Origin: Monarcha castaneiventris obscurior
Taxonomy: Eukaryota; Chordata; Aves; Passeriformes; Monarchidae
Reading direction: 5' to 3'
NCBI GenBank assembly: GCA_026261815.1
Contig: JAMPIT010000699.1
Location: 124,001 to 188,000 of the forward strand
Length of the DNA stretch: 64,000 nt
How positions within the stretch are numbered: position 1 is the stretch's first letter; every line of letters starts with the position of its first letter. The notes beneath the pieces were generated by a model, which worked only from the letters and a program-made list of their open reading frames with translations, was not told the origin of the DNA and searched no databases. Shown one piece after another: positions 31,587-43,661 of this stretch. A program made the position numbers and the translations under genes.

Positions 31587-32281
31587 CCATCACCTCCCAA
31601 GGCTCTCCTGGGTTCCATGAGACCGTTGTGTGACACACTGGAGCTGCAGTTCAGTGAGGTTCCATAACCCCACCAGGCTCTCTGGGGTTCAATGGGGCGC
31701 ACCCTTCTCGCATTTGAGCCTTGGTTCCATGAGTTCCATCCACTGACAGTGGTGTCTGTGTTCCGTGAGGCCCAGCTGTATCACATCAGAGCCTTGCTTT
31801 CACCAGGTTCCAATACTTCACCATGATCTCCTGAGTTCCATGAGGCCCCGCTGTGTCACACTGGAGCTTTGGTTCCATGAGGTTCCATAGCCTCACTATG
31901 GTATCTTTGATTCAATGAGGCTTCTCTGAGTCACATTAGAGCCCTGGATCCATGAATTTCCTTACCTTCACTATGGTTTTGGTTTCCATAATTTCCTGAT
32001 GTGCCACTTTAGCATTTTGGTTCCATGAGATTCCATAGCATCCATGTGGTCTCCTGTCTTCCATGAGGCCCCACTGTGTCACAGTGCAGACTCGATTCCA
32101 TGAGTTTCCATAACCTCACAGCATCTCTGGGTTCCATGAGGCCCTTCTGTGACACATTGCATCCTTGGTTCCATGAAGTTCCAAAACCTCACTATGGTCT
32201 CTTGGTTCCCTGAGGCTCCTCTGTGTCCCATTTAATGAGGATTTAATGAGGAGCCGCCGTTTCACATTTCACCTTTGAATT
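31587..32281 (+). repeat. 75-bp tandem array, block 2
   Basis: Units with GGTTCCATGAG, TCACTATGGTCTC and CCATGAGGCCCC. It starts immediately after the ERV-D1 remnant and stops at an LTR of the same ERV family in opposite orientation. Confidence 0.85.
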
Positions 32282-32724
32282 CGATGCCTTAGGTTTTAAC
32301 TTTTTTATTTTTTCAAATTCTGTACTGCTTAGAGTGTAACTCTGAAGTTCCTTGTAGCCTGTAATTTCTGCTCTCTCGTGCAAGATAGACATAACAAAGC
32401 CTCTCCTGGCTTTGCCTTCAAGGACAGCCAGGCTGTTCTAGGCCCAAAATGTGTAAACCAAAGCCTCTAAGGGGGAGGGGCAAGCTGAGGGGAATTACAT
32501 CATTAAACTGGGGCTGTAATTGGAGAATTAACTGTGGTATGCAAATGAACCAATCCTATCAAAGTGTGAATAACTCCTGACCTGGGGTCCATCTTGGGGT
32601 CCATTTTATGGAAAGCAGCCTCTGACTCCCCCAGGGTGTACCTTAAAGGCCCTTAAATAAACACCTATCTTTGTTCCCTTACTCTTGTCTGGTCTCTGTT
32701 TCTAGGTGGCTGGAGAAGGCATCA
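32282..32724 (+). mobile_element. Solo LTR of the ERV-D family, plus orientation
   Basis: CGATGCCTTAGG (first base changed from T) to AGGCATCA, about 443 bases, with AATAAA at 32656-32661. It is the inverse of 30209-30647. Its left flank is the 75-bp array and its right flank the GTGATGTCACA satellite, so no target-site duplication can be seen. Confidence 0.8.
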
Positions 32725-33854
32725 GTGATGTCACAGCGCCCTGTGATGTCACACAGCCCCCTGTGATGTCACAGCCCACTCTGTGATGTCACAGCCCACT
32801 CTGTGATGTCACACAGCCCACTCTGTGATGTCACACAGCCATCTGTGATGGCACAGCACCCTGTGATGTCACACAGCCATCTGTGATGTCACAGCCCACT
32901 CTGTGATGTCACACAGCCATCAGTGATGTCACAGTCCACTCTGTGATGTCACAGCCCACTCTGTGATGACATACATCCATTTGTGATGCCACACAGCCAT
33001 CTGTGATGTCATAGCCCACTCTGTGATGTCACACAGCCATCTGTGATGTCACAGCACCCTGTGATGTCACACAGCCCCCTGTGATGTCACAGCTGCCTCT
33101 GTGGTGTCACAGCCCTCTCTGTGATGTCACACAGCCATCTGTGATGTCACAGCTGCCTCCGTGGTGTCACAGCCCTCTCTGTGATGTCACAATTCCATCT
33201 GTAATGTCACAGCCCTCTCTGTGATGTCACACAGCCCCCTGAGATGTCACACAGTCATCTGCGATGTCACAGCCCACTCTGTGATGTCACACAGCCATCT
33301 GTGATGTCACAGCACCCTGTGATGTCACGGAGCCCCATGTGATGTCACAGGACCCTGTGATGTCACACAGCCATCTGTGATGTCGCACATCCATCTGTGA
33401 TGTCACACAGCCCTCTGTGATGTCACAGCCCACTCTGTGATGTCACACAGCCCGCTCTGTGATGTCAAACAACCCTGTGATGTCACACAGCCATCTGTGA
33501 TGTCACAGCCCTCTTTGTGGTGTCACACAGCTCCCAGTGATGTCACAGCCCACTCTGTGATGTCACACATCCATCTGTGATACACAGCCCACTCTGTGAT
33601 GTCACACATCCATCTGCGATGTCACAGCCCACTCTGTGATGTCACACATCCATTTGTGATGTCACGCAGCCCCCTGTGATGTCACACAACCATCTGTGAC
33701 GTCACACAACCCCCTGTGATGTCACAGCCCACTCTGTGATGTCACACATCAATCTGTGATGTCATACAGCCCCCTCTGATGTCACACAGCCATCTGTCAT
33801 GCCACAGCCCACTCTGTGGTGTCACACAGCCCCCTGTGATGTCACAGCCGTCAC
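32725..33854 (+). repeat. CRE-like satellite, 20-21-bp units, block 1
   Basis: About 55 units of CTGTGATGTCACAnnCCnnC, often alternating a CAGCCCACT form and a CACAGCCATC form. Almost every unit contains TGATGTCA. A few have TGACGTCA (for example near 33698). Confidence 0.95.
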
Positions 33855-34222
33855 TGTTATGGATGCTGAAAAAGCCTCAGCAGAGGATTTCTTCAGCTCT
33901 CTGCAGTAGTTCGTGAAAGCTCTGTGTTTCTTATGCTGAACTATGCAAAACATGATATGTTTTCTGTAAACCGAGTTTGCTATCTTGCACCTGCAGATAT
34001 AGTTAGAATTGTTATGATTTCGACTAGGAGAATGAACAATGTGAGAACTGACCAATCACTCTGGTAGGTAGTTAGCAAGAGGTCCAATAACCTCTTGCCA
34101 TCTAGGTAGACACTAAGAGAACTAAACGCATAAAAACCCTTCCTTTAAATAATTCCATCTATTCGCTGGACTGCATTCCTGTCTCTGAGTCTTTCTTTAC
34201 TCTCCGGCCGGCAGCTGCGACA
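33855..34222 (+). mobile_element. 5' LTR of ERV-E, about 368 bp
   Basis: TGTTATGG at 33855, directly after satellite sequence, to GCGACA at 34222. CCAAT near 34083 and a TATA-like CATAAAAAC near 34129. The primer site follows at 34225. No 3' LTR of this element is in the window. Confidence 0.75.
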
Positions 34223-34224
34223 TC

Positions 34225-34242
34225 TGGTGAACCCCGACATGT
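34225..34242 (+). other. Primer binding site of ERV-E, tRNA-Trp-like
   Basis: TGGTGAACCCCGACATG resembles the tRNA-Trp primer site used by alpharetroviruses, with an extra A and one change. Two bases separate it from the LTR. Confidence 0.55.
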
Positions 34243-34377
34243 ACTGTGGACGCGCCCTTGCACAGCTCTGAGAGCGCCTTGCTTTGGGGAGGTAAATACC
34301 TTTCCCTTCCCCTCCCCCCGAGGCTGTGGGGACTGAGTTTTGCTCCCGAGACCTAGGCTTTCCGAAAGGCCGGGACG

Positions 34378-37300
34378 ATGGGGAATTTGGGCTCCACAGA
34401 GAGCATGGCCTTTCATGCCTGGAGGGCTGTGTTGAACTTAGTGGAGGAAGATGTGTCCGATGAGGATCTGCGCTCTATATTAGTCTGGGCTGCGACCCAT
34501 GGCTTTAAGCCACAAGCTCCTGGTGACGTTTTTAATCTGGAAGCCTGGCGGTTGCTCCGGGACAGATTGGAATGTGAACACGCGTATGGGACAGAGGATG
34601 TAGTCGATTTGCTTCACGTTTGGCGCTTTTTGTACGATGTGTTACTACGAATGCAGTCCAATGACGACAGCAAGATGCTGTCCAGCTCGGAGAGTTCTCA
34701 GGCTGCTGCAGCCTCCCAAGGGTCACCCGGGTCCTTTGCCAGTGTGGAGACTTACAGCAGTGTCAGTGCCAGCTTTCCGCCGCCGTCTCCACTGCCCTCC
34801 CCACTGCCGCGAGAGGCGAACATAACCCCCCGCGGCACCCGCGGGGCAGGAGGGGATCGCGGGGCGCCCCCCGCCTTTTGCTCCAGGGTTTTCTTCCCCC
34901 TCCGTGACACAGACTCTGGTCCCTACAGCTCCTGCACTGCCGCAAGTGCTCCCGACAGCTCCGCTTCCATTGGGGGCAGCTGTTCCGCCACTGCTTCCGC
35001 AGAATCAGTTTTCGGACATGGGTGTATCACCACAGCCCCTCGCCTTTCTGGCGTTCAGCTGTATTCCCATGGCCCCATCCGCCCTGCCTGCCTCTGGCTA
35101 CCCTCTGCCGCAAACACACACGGGGCTCCCACAGCGAGCGGCGGAACCGGGTCTTTCAGTGCAGCAGCTGTCGGTGCTACGGGAAGCGATAGGCCTTCTT
35201 TCACAGCTGACTGCCCCACAAGGGGCTGCCCCGGCACCCGCCCTGGCGGCGGTGGCTGGCCCGGCGGCTCCGGTGCCCGCGCCGGTGGCTCTGACAGAGA
35301 AGGTTGTGCAATTAACGCAATCAACGTCAACCACGCCATTCACAGCGCCAGTGGTGCCGGCGGCTCCAGCAGCTCCCTCCACGCCGGTCGCCTCCACCCC
35401 GCCCGGGATCGCCCCCGCCTCGCCCGCTCCCTCAGTGGCGCCCGCCACGCAGACTGCGGCGTCAGCCGTGCCCGCAGTCCCGGGCACACAGGCTGCGATG
35501 CCGCTGCAAGGAGCGGTGCCGCTGGCAGCGGTGCCCACGCAAGCCTCTGCCTGCCTCACGCTGTCCTCTGGCGCGGTGCCAGCATCCAGCTCGTCTGCGT
35601 CGGAGCCGCCAGGAGACACGTCTGCTTCACGGCGGGACACCAAGGCAGCACGGCAGCCGGTGCGTCTGAATCGCTCCTGGACGCTCCCGGCATGCCAGGC
35701 AACCGTACGCCCGCGGAACCCAAGGCACTTTTGGGAGGATGTCAAACTCCGAGCCCTAGAAGAAGGGGACTGGGATCTGATAGAGAAGATAGGGATGCCC
35801 AGAGAGCCAAGGGGAGATGTGCGAGGTCAGGGGGTCGGTACAGGACCTCAGGAAGGTCTGTCGGTGGATCACGATGATAGTGGGACTTCACAGGGGGATA
35901 TCCAAGCCTATCCTGTCTTTAAGGCTGTCCCGAATATGGGGCAGGTTGACAGGCATGCTGTCGTAGCCTGGAAAGTGGTCCAGGACTTGCAGTCCAGAGT
36001 AGCACAATACGGGCTGGGCTCTCCCGAAGTCATGCAAATTATTAGAGTGATGAATACTGACTTGCTTGCTCCACTTGACATTAAGCATCTAGGCCAGATG
36101 TTGTTTCAGCCTGTGCAATTTACAGGTTTTGAGAGCAACTGGAGAAAGATGGCTGAAAAGGTCGCAGCAGAGAACATGTACTTGCCTCAGGATGACCCTA
36201 GATATGCAGTTGGGGTGGATGTTCTTAGGGGAACTAATCAATTTTTCAATCCTGATCTCCAAGCTTCCTGGCATCCTCTGATCCTTGAACAGGCTCAGAA
36301 GGTGGGAATGGGAGCCATAGTCAGAAGTATAGACATGGCTGCCCCAAAAACACGATATATGAAAACATCTCAGGAGCAGACGGAAAATTTTCTGTCCTTT
36401 GTCGAAAAAATAGCCGGGGCACTTGAGAAACAGGTGGAAAATGAGGTGCTAAGACAGGCATTATGCAAGCAATTAGCAAGGGATAATGCCAATGAGGAGT
36501 GCAGAAAGATCACAGCTGCTTTGCCGGGGGACCCTACATTGGCAGACGTGGTTGAAGCCTGCTCTAAGGTGGGGTCTGGGAATCTTAAAGTGTCTGCTTT
36601 GGCCGCACACCTACCGCCCACTCGAGTGCAAAAGCAGTCTAAGGCTGGGAACAAGCAGAAACAGGCCAAGCAGCAGCAAAGGGAGAAGAGAAGTTCTCAA
36701 TGCAAGAGATGTGGCAAGCCAGGTCATTGGGCAGAACACTGTAAATCTACACACCATGCCAACGGTGAGCTTTTAATTTTTCCAGAAAACCCGAACAGGG
36801 GTGCAAAAAAGGGAGAGTTGCACTCCGATGCAAATGTTCCCCCAGGGCATGGTGCCACAACAGGCCTACTCAGCCAGCTTAGAGCCAATACCCGGGGATC
36901 AGCAGGGGTTGATGTGCACACAGCAGCAACAGTTGTCTTAGACTCCTGTCGTGTTTATAAGGTTCCTTTGGATGCATTTGGGCCCCTAGGTCAGGGACTC
37001 AGCGCACTGCTTGTGGCCAGGTCTAGTGCCACCCTCCAAGGGATCTTTGTACACCCAGGAGTCATTGATGCTGATTTTACGGGCCAGATTTGTGCCGTGG
37101 TTTCCACACCCTCTCCCCCTGTTACTATCCCTGAAAAGACTCACATTGCTCAACTTGTGCCTTTTAAGTCCTGTGTTCCCAGAACGGAACAACGCAGTCG
37201 TGGGGAAGGTGGCTTTGGATCTACCGGGCTTCCAGAGGTCTTCTGGACTGCAGACATCTCCAGCCAGAAGCCACAGATGATGTGTACTCTGATCCTGCCA

Positions 37301-37593
37301 GATGCCCATCCGCCCCAGATCCAGCTCAAAGGTTTGATCGACACGGGTGCTGACGTGACGATCATCTCCTTCTCCGCATGGCCTCCTACATGGCCTTTAG
37401 CCCCTGTGGGCTCGGCCATCGCGGGGTTAGGGGGAACCACACAGAGCTACATTAGCGAGCAGCCTGTGATGGTGAAAAATGCAGAGGGTGAAACAGCTAC
37501 AGTTTGGCCCTACATCACTGCAGCTCCGGTTAACCTTTGGGGGCGGGATGTGTTGGCGGCTTGGGGGGTATACGGATCGGGACAAATTTTTAA
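34378..37593 (+). pseudogene. gag-pro: ERV-E gag-dUTPase-protease, frameshifted
   Basis: ATG 34378 begins a Met-Gly-Asn matrix (myristoylation type). The frame changes between about 34850 and 34900, by a C run, to one that stays open to 37750. It holds a long Pro/Ala-rich linker (34900-35650), capsid (about 35890-36600), one CCHC zinc knuckle (36701-36742), a dUTPase domain (about 36880-37180: GSAGVDV, a GVID..FTGQI segment, IAQLV) and an aspartic protease with DTGAD near 37339 and flap GLGGT. dUTPase lowers dUTP during reverse transcription. Gag, dUTPase and protease share one frame. The protease end is shifted again by a G run (37563-37568), so the natural stop is the TAA at 37591-37593. 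Confidence 0.8.
37584..37590 (+). promoter_or_regulatory. Ribosomal -1 frameshift heptamer, ERV-E pro-pol
   Basis: A AAT TTT followed at once by TAA (37591-37593) in that frame, with the pol frame being the -1 frame. This is the canonical X XXY YYZ layout for Pro-Pol readthrough. Confidence 0.6.
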
Positions 37594-38815
37594 TGGGGGT
37601 CACTGTGCCGAAGGGCACCCAGTATCCGACACTGCCTTTGCAATGGCTAGTGAACAAGGCTGTCTGGATTCCCCAGTGGCCCCTATCAAGAGAAAAGCTA
37701 TTTGCCCTTCGTCAGTTAGTTCAAGAACAATTAGAACAGGGACATATTGAGCCTTCTACTAGTCCCTGGAATACCCCTGTGTTCGTGATTAAGAAAAAAT
37801 CTGGGAAATGGAGATTGTTACAGGATCTCCGGAAAGTTAATGCAGTGATGGAAAGTATGGGGACATTGCAGCTTGGTATGCCCTCACCCACCATGATTCC
37901 AACAGGGTGGGAAACCCTGATCATTGACTTGAAGGATTGCTTTTTCACAATTCCCTTGCATCCTAATGACAAACCTAAGTTTGCTTTTACTGTGCCTGCA
38001 GTCAACAATGCTGAACCTGTGAAGAGGTATCAATGGAGGGTCCTACCTCAGGGCATGAAGAACAGCCCGACTATCTGTCAGTGGTATGTTGTTCAGGCTT
38101 TGTCCGGAGTCCGTCAGTTTCCTGACGCATATTGCTACCACTATATGGATGATATCCTGGTGGCAGCATCCACCCAGGATGAGCTGCAGAGGATACAGCC
38201 CCTGCTGCTCACTGCTCTGCACTCTTATGGATTGCAAGTGGCTCCGGAGAAAGTTCAACAGTATCCCCCTTGGAAATATCTAGGAATCAAAATTCTGGAT
38301 CAAACTATAGAACATCAAGAGGTGCAGTTCTGGGGTTCTATTAAGACCCTGAATGATGCTCAGAAATTGCTGGGTGTCATTAATTGGTTGCGTCCTTACT
38401 TAGGGCTAACCACAGCACAACTTTCCCCGCTTTTCAATATTTTGAAGGGGGACCCCGATTTGAATTCACCTTGGAAATTGACTCCTGAGGCGCGGAAAGC
38501 GCTGGAGGAGGTTCAAGAGGCTGTCTCTGCCCATCAGGTTTATCGGGTGGACCCCTCCATTGACATTACCATCTTCATTACCACTCCAGGTCTGCATCCT
38601 ACAGGTATCATTGGCCAGTGGAACAAACAATGGCCCGACCCTTTGCATATCCTGGAATGGGTCTTTTTGCCTTATCAGCCAAAAAAGACAGCACCCACAT
38701 TGTTTGACTTGATCGCTTGTCTAATAATCAAATGCCGCCAACGGTGCTTGCAATTGATGGCAGCAGATCCTGCAGCAATTATTCTTCCGGTACAGCAGGA
38801 ACACTTTGAGTGGAG
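37585..38815 (+). pseudogene. pol: ERV-E pol, reverse transcriptase part, cut by ERV-F LTR
   Basis: The frame is open from the frameshift site through the whole RT palm and thumb: WPLSREKL, the SPWNTPVFVIKKKSG fingers, LIIDLKDCFF (first catalytic Asp), LPQGMKNSPTICQ, YMDD near 38143, PWKYLGIKI and the connection region. At 38816 it runs into the ERV-F LTR, and the apparent C-terminal extension to 39083 is LTR sequence, not RT. RNase H, integrase, env and 3' LTR are missing. Closely related in plan to the pol of ERV-A and ERV-C. Confidence 0.9.
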
Positions 38816-39092
38816 TGTTGTGGCGACCTGGTTCAAGTCCGGCACTGCAGCCCTATCTCTGGGCCACTCGGTCCATATGCTCCTGGACACCAACGTGGTG
38901 GACAGCAAATGGCATTTATTGAAGGGTCACAAGGGTTTTTATGGCTTGGGCAGTCAGTGTCATTTCCTTCTGCTCACGTCCGGCCAGGTGCGGCCGGGCA
39001 GGGAGCAAAGGTCAGACTGCGAAAGAGGAGGGGGGTCCTGTCTTTCCGTTACAGCCCGATATCTTCCGCCCGCATCTCCCTAAATCTCCACA
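38816..39092 (-). mobile_element. 3' LTR of ERV-F, 277 bp
   Basis: Nearly identical to 46337-46612, with TG...CA ends. On the minus strand it has a TATA-like CATAAAAAC near 38940 and AATAAA at 38920-38915. The few differences between the two LTRs show a moderately recent provirus, if they began as one. Confidence 0.9.
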
Positions 39093-39109
39093 TTTCCCCC
39101 CTCCCTCAT
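39093..39109 (-). other. Polypurine tract of ERV-F
   Basis: On the minus strand GAGGGAGGGGGGAAA lies directly against the LTR TGTGG start. Confidence 0.8.
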
Positions 39110-39213
39110 GATTAGTAAAAAATCGTAGAAAATTATAAAATGTAGACATTATAAAATTTCATGGGTTAGTAAAGTTAGTATAAAATTGCAAGTGTGTTAG
39201 TAACAGGCACGCC

Positions 39214-41183
39214 TTAGAGTAATTGTCGGCGTTCTACGAACATAATGTTAACTGTTTCTAAACGCTTTTTAACGAATAGCACTAATTTGTTTACTATGCA
39301 AGGCCCGAAGATTAGTGTTAGTAAGATTATAGTGACTGGGCCTATTAGGGTAGAAATTAGGGTGGTGAGCCATGGGGACCGGTTGAACCATGATTCGAAC
39401 CAGCCCTGTTGAGCCTCTCTGTTCATTTTTCTTAGATTTAGTTGGTTTCTCAGTTCGGCCATGGAGTCTTTAACGACTTCGGTGTGGTTTGCATAGAAGC
39501 AGCATTCCTCTTTCAAGGCGGCACACAGGCCTTCTTGCTGCATGAGCAAAAGGTCTAGTCCTTGCCTGTTTTGGAGGACGACCTCTGAGAGTGAGGAAAG
39601 GGATTTTTCTAGGAAGGAAATGGATTTCTCGATCCTCTGCAGGTCCTCATCGACAGTCATCTGCAGTTGGGCCAGTCCTTGGTGTTGTGTCACCAGGGCA
39701 GAGACGCCTGTGGCTGCGCCAGTAGCTCCTAAACTGAGGAGCATCGCAATGGTGATGCCCGTTATCACTTCTCGCTTGTGGAGCCAGTCGGGTTCCTCGA
39801 ACAAGCGGTACACTTCTTCTTCCTGGCGATACAGGACTCTGGGGACAATTAAAACTTCGACACAAAAGTCGTTAGAATTATCAAATTTGTCAATGGGTAT
39901 GCATGGGCTTACCCCGGATCACCCACCGGTATTTCCCCCCTTTAAGTTTGACGAATTCTCGGCAGACGTTGCCCATCCGCTCTGCCAAGGTTGCATTGCC
40001 AAAGCATTTGCCTTGGCCCGTAACCTGGCTTAGGGTAATGCCTCTCCGAGGGGTGTTCCATCTGCATTGGCGAGGATTGTCTGACTTTGAAAAGATGAAT
40101 GGGAGATCGAGGGCAACACCCTCGTAAAACGGTGGCTGTGCATCATAGCATAACCAGCATGATTCTGTGAGGTTCAGGTTGGATTGGTTTAATGATAAAA
40201 AGGTAGCATTTAACATGCTTAAGAACGGATTGGAGAGGGTTGGTTTGGCTAAGAGATCGGATGGGGAGGAGGTAGATTTTAGCATCTGTGTTTTGCGGCT
40301 AGAGCTACGGTTAGCTGCAATCTCTTCCCTGGGTCTACTCATTACAAGAAACGGATTGGGTCCAACTGATTGGGATATTGGGGGTGGGAATCTGATAATT
40401 TGTATGTTTGTCCAGATGCGGCGAGAATGATGAACAAACGCTGTCCACACTTTGCCTGTGGCCCAGCCATCATGGGTCGGCTGTAGGATTGTCATTATAT
40501 AGCCTGTGCAGGTGTGGCTTTTTCCTGCCTTGGGGCATGATCACGTACTTATCCATAGCAAATTTTGGTTCGAGACAGCCGTGGGGAGTATACTTAATTT
40601 GTAGGAATTTATCAGGCTGTTGTGGTTTCCATCTATCGCTTGTCACAATGGTTTCACACCCCCAATCTCCACAATATCCATACCCTGGGTAACTACAGTA
40701 ACTTTTTCCTGGGTTGGAAGCGGGGCACCAATAGGTCTGAAACAATGTTGTCTCCTCAAATTTGGGGAACCCCGTATGCAAGGGAAAAATGTCTTTTAAC
40801 CTGAACTCGAAAGATGGGGTGTCGGCTGTAACAATTTCTTTGATGGCTCTCTCACTTGAGAGATGGCGTAGAACCCACCTGAACGGCTGGTGAGGGTAAT
40901 ACTTTGTGTCTGCCTGTCCTCCGCCTACTAACCCTAGAGACAAGATAACACAGAGATACCCTTGCTGCTTTGATTTTGATGATGCGAGCTTCTCAGGTGA
41001 TGTCAGGTTGCTCGGTGGTCTCTCTCTCTTTCCTGGCAGTGAGGCGTACGGGTTGTGGGGGCGTCCGATGATCCAGTCCTGCAAACAAAGTCTCACAATT
41101 CTCATTAGCTCCACTCTGAAGGTCTGGTTTGATAGATTTAAGTGGACACCATTTAATGTCCCCATCTTTTTTAACGGCCGCAT
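39214..41183 (-). pseudogene. env: ERV-F env, gamma/type-D-like, two frameshifts
   Basis: Three minus-strand frames in order: 41183-40470 (long leader, hydrophobic segment near 40940, SU start; overlaps pol), 40495-39890 (SU end with the CWLC isomerase motif near 40150) and about 39890-39214 (TM). Shifts lie near 40480 and 39895. TM has a hydrophobic fusion-peptide region, LQNRQGLDLLL, CX6CC near 39500-39530 and an anchor near 39300-39370. The SU-TM junction reads LHKR, lacking the first Arg of RXKR. CWLC plus CX6CC is the covalent SU-TM type of gammaretroviruses and type-D betaretroviruses, unlike the alpharetrovirus-like env of ERV-A and ERV-C. Confidence 0.85.
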
Positions 41184-43654
41184 ACCCCCGCCCTGTGAGC
41201 ACTAGTCTCCAACCTTGTTCCCACTCCCCTAGTTCATTTCTGATCACAACCCGTGGGCCTTTCTCTAGTGCTCGAGTGGCCCAGTGTCTCTGGGCAGGAC
41301 TGTTTGTTTCATCCCCCCTAGGGAATTGATTTAACGCTAGCAGCGCGGTTGCTAGTATGCGCGCCTGGTCACTTGAGGGAATGGCATTGGTGAAACCTTC
41401 TGTCTTAGCTAGTACTTCCAGCTTAGTTTTCAGAGTCTGATTTGCTCTTTCAACGATGGCTTGTCCGGTGCTGTTGTATGGGATGTCATGTACCAAGGCG
41501 ACGTTCCATTTCGAGACGAATGCTTGGACCGTCTTTGAGGTGAAGTTTGTGCCGTTGTCTGTTTTGATTTGTTTTGGAACTCCAAGCCATGCCATGGCTG
41601 TCAGCCAATGTTGGATGGTCGCTTTAGAATCGGTCTTGGAATGCTGTGTAGCCACTATCATACCGCTGTATGTATCCACGGTAACTGCGAGCCACGCTCG
41701 GGGTCTTAACAGCTGGCATTGTGTAAAGTCTGTCTGCCATATTTCTGAGGCTTTGAGGCCTCTAGGGTTGATGCCACTTGACCACAGTGGTGATTTCTGA
41801 CAGTGAGGGCACGTGGCGACGATGTGCTTTGCGTCCGCAGCAGAAATTCCGCACTTCTTCGCAAGTGCTTTTGCTCCGATGTGAAGGGATTCATGCAACT
41901 GACGGGCTTCTTTCAGCGTCCATACGCCCTTTGCAGCAGCGTCAGCCTTGTCATTGCCAATCTGGTAGAATCCTTTGATCGGGTCATGGCTGTTGACGTG
42001 GATGACTGATATGGTGCCTTTCTGTGAATAGAGTGCTTCTTTTAGCATCGTTGCCACCGTGGACACTGACACGCCTGGTCCGGACATGGCTAGGCAGAGC
42101 TTGGCCACAAATATGGAGTCAGTCACAATGTTAAGGTGTTCTTCTGGGAACAGTCCGCACGCTAGCACTACGGCAGCCACTTCAAGTTGTTGGACTGAAA
42201 GCGTGGGGTCGGTTGCCTTGACACATTGCCATTGTTCTCCTGACTGCCATACTGCCGCTGTGGTGGAGGTCAGCGACGATGCGTCCGTGAAGATGGTTGG
42301 TCCTGCTTGCGGTCGGTCGATTATCTTTGGTGGGAGATCGATGTCGACAACCGTGAGCAGCTGAGTCCAAGGGGGTTTGGCCGCATAGCGAATCTCTCCT
42401 CCGAAGCCTGCAAGGGCCATGGCTAGGTATTCGGATACTGTTGTTGACTGCGGTGAGAGCTGTTTGCGGAAGGGCAAGTATATCTTGGCAGGTTCAATGC
42501 CCAGATGTCCCAGGGCGAGTTTCCTGCCTTTCATGATGAGGTTGCTGAGGCACTCGACTCCCAGGGAAAAAGCGCATGACGGTTTCCCCAAGACCACCCA
42601 TTGTATCGGTTGGGCTTTGTCGGGGGGTCCTTGGGCTAAGGCTCCCACTCCCCCCTTTTTTGTAAAGTGGACATACAGATCGACCGGTGTGGTTGAATCC
42701 CATCTGGTGAGCGTGCTCACTGACATCTGGTGTTCGATAAAGTTGAGCAAGCTTGTTGCTTCTGGTGTCAGGGTTTTCTGCTCCCATGGGTTCTTTCCTT
42801 TCAAGAGGTCGTTCAGAGGGTCCATGACCTCGGGAGGAATCAGGACGATGTTGCGGAGCCACTGTAAGGATCCTACCAGCTGCTGCACGTCATGGAGCGT
42901 CTTGATATCTCGGCGGATTTTCATTTGGGGAGGGGTTACATAGGAGCTTGTGATTCCCACTCCTAGGAAGGTCACGCACGGTCCCTTTTTTATTTTTGCA
43001 CTCACTATTTCGAAGCCATTTGTCTTTAAGGCCTTGGAGATGGTGGATACCAGCTGGTCTACTTGGCTTGTTGATGGTGCGGCGATCAGGATATCGTCCA
43101 TGTACTGCACGATGGTCACAGTCGGATTGCTCTGCCGGACTGGTGCTAGCGCTCGGTCTACTGTGATCTGGCAGATGGTAGGGGAGTTGATCATTCTTGG
43201 GGTAACATTTTCCAATGAAAGCGTAGGTTGGGCCACTGGCTGTTTGGAAAGACGATGGAAAAGGAGAACCGCTCTTTGTCGTCTTCGTGCAGGGGAATAG
43301 AAAAGAAGCAGTCTTTGATGTCGAGCACTGCGCAGGGTTGTCCTTTCGGTATCATCGAGTTCATGGGCAGCAAAGTTTGTACTGGGCCCATCGGCTGGAT
43401 TCTCTTGTTCACTTCCCGTAGGTCGTGCAGGAGATGAAAGCCTTCGCCGGACCGTTTAGGTATTACGAAGATTGGGGTGTTCCATGGACTCGTGGAGGGT
43501 TCTATATGATTCTTGTGTAACTCACAGCTAACAAGCTCAAGGAGAGCGATCATTCGAGGCTTGGACAAGGGCCACTGCGGAAGCCGTATCGGGTCGACTG
43601 ATTTCCAAGTTAGTTTGATGGGCAATGGCGGGTATGCGACAGTGACCCTTAGAA
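40993..43654 (-). pseudogene. pol: ERV-F pol, one frameshift in RT
   Basis: Begins in the -1 frame after the pro-pol heptamer. 43625-43191 holds RT fingers and first catalytic Asp (VLDIKDCFF). A one-base shift near 43197, in the LPQG motif, moves to the frame 43236-40993, open to the end. That frame has YMDD near 43095, RNase H (FTDASS, QQLEVAA, VTDSIF, NDKADA), and integrase with H..H, CPHCQ and D,D,E residues at TDFTQ, TDNGT and VERAN, then a C-terminal GRGYA domain. Betaretrovirus-like. Only the single shift prevents a complete Pol. Confidence 0.9.
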
Positions 43655-43661
43655 TAAATTT
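43655..43661 (-). promoter_or_regulatory. Ribosomal -1 frameshift heptamer, ERV-F pro-pol
   Basis: Minus-strand A AAT TTA in the protease frame, two codons before the protease stop (TAA 43651-43649). The -1 frame continues directly as pol. Confidence 0.65.

Larger units (their letters stand above)
25950..32281. repeat. Segmental duplication, copy 1
   Basis: Direct-orientation paralogue of about 53420-60640. Shared order: receptor 3' flank (weak similarity from about 25950), receptor pseudogene, GC-rich flank (very similar), 140-150-bp tandem repeat, ERV-D and a 75-bp array. Both copies share a frameshift in the receptor and the same ERV-D deletion, so the broken states predate the duplication. 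Confidence 0.85.

Noticed and set aside
32725..33854. Possible CRISPR or promoter array in the 20-bp satellite
   Set aside because: Direct head-to-tail satellite; CRE-like octamers are reported as a finding, but no promoter elements or genes are linked to it.
38816..39083. Extra 89 residues at the end of the ERV-E RT frame
   Set aside because: This is ERV-F LTR sequence, also found at 46337-46612; no coding role.
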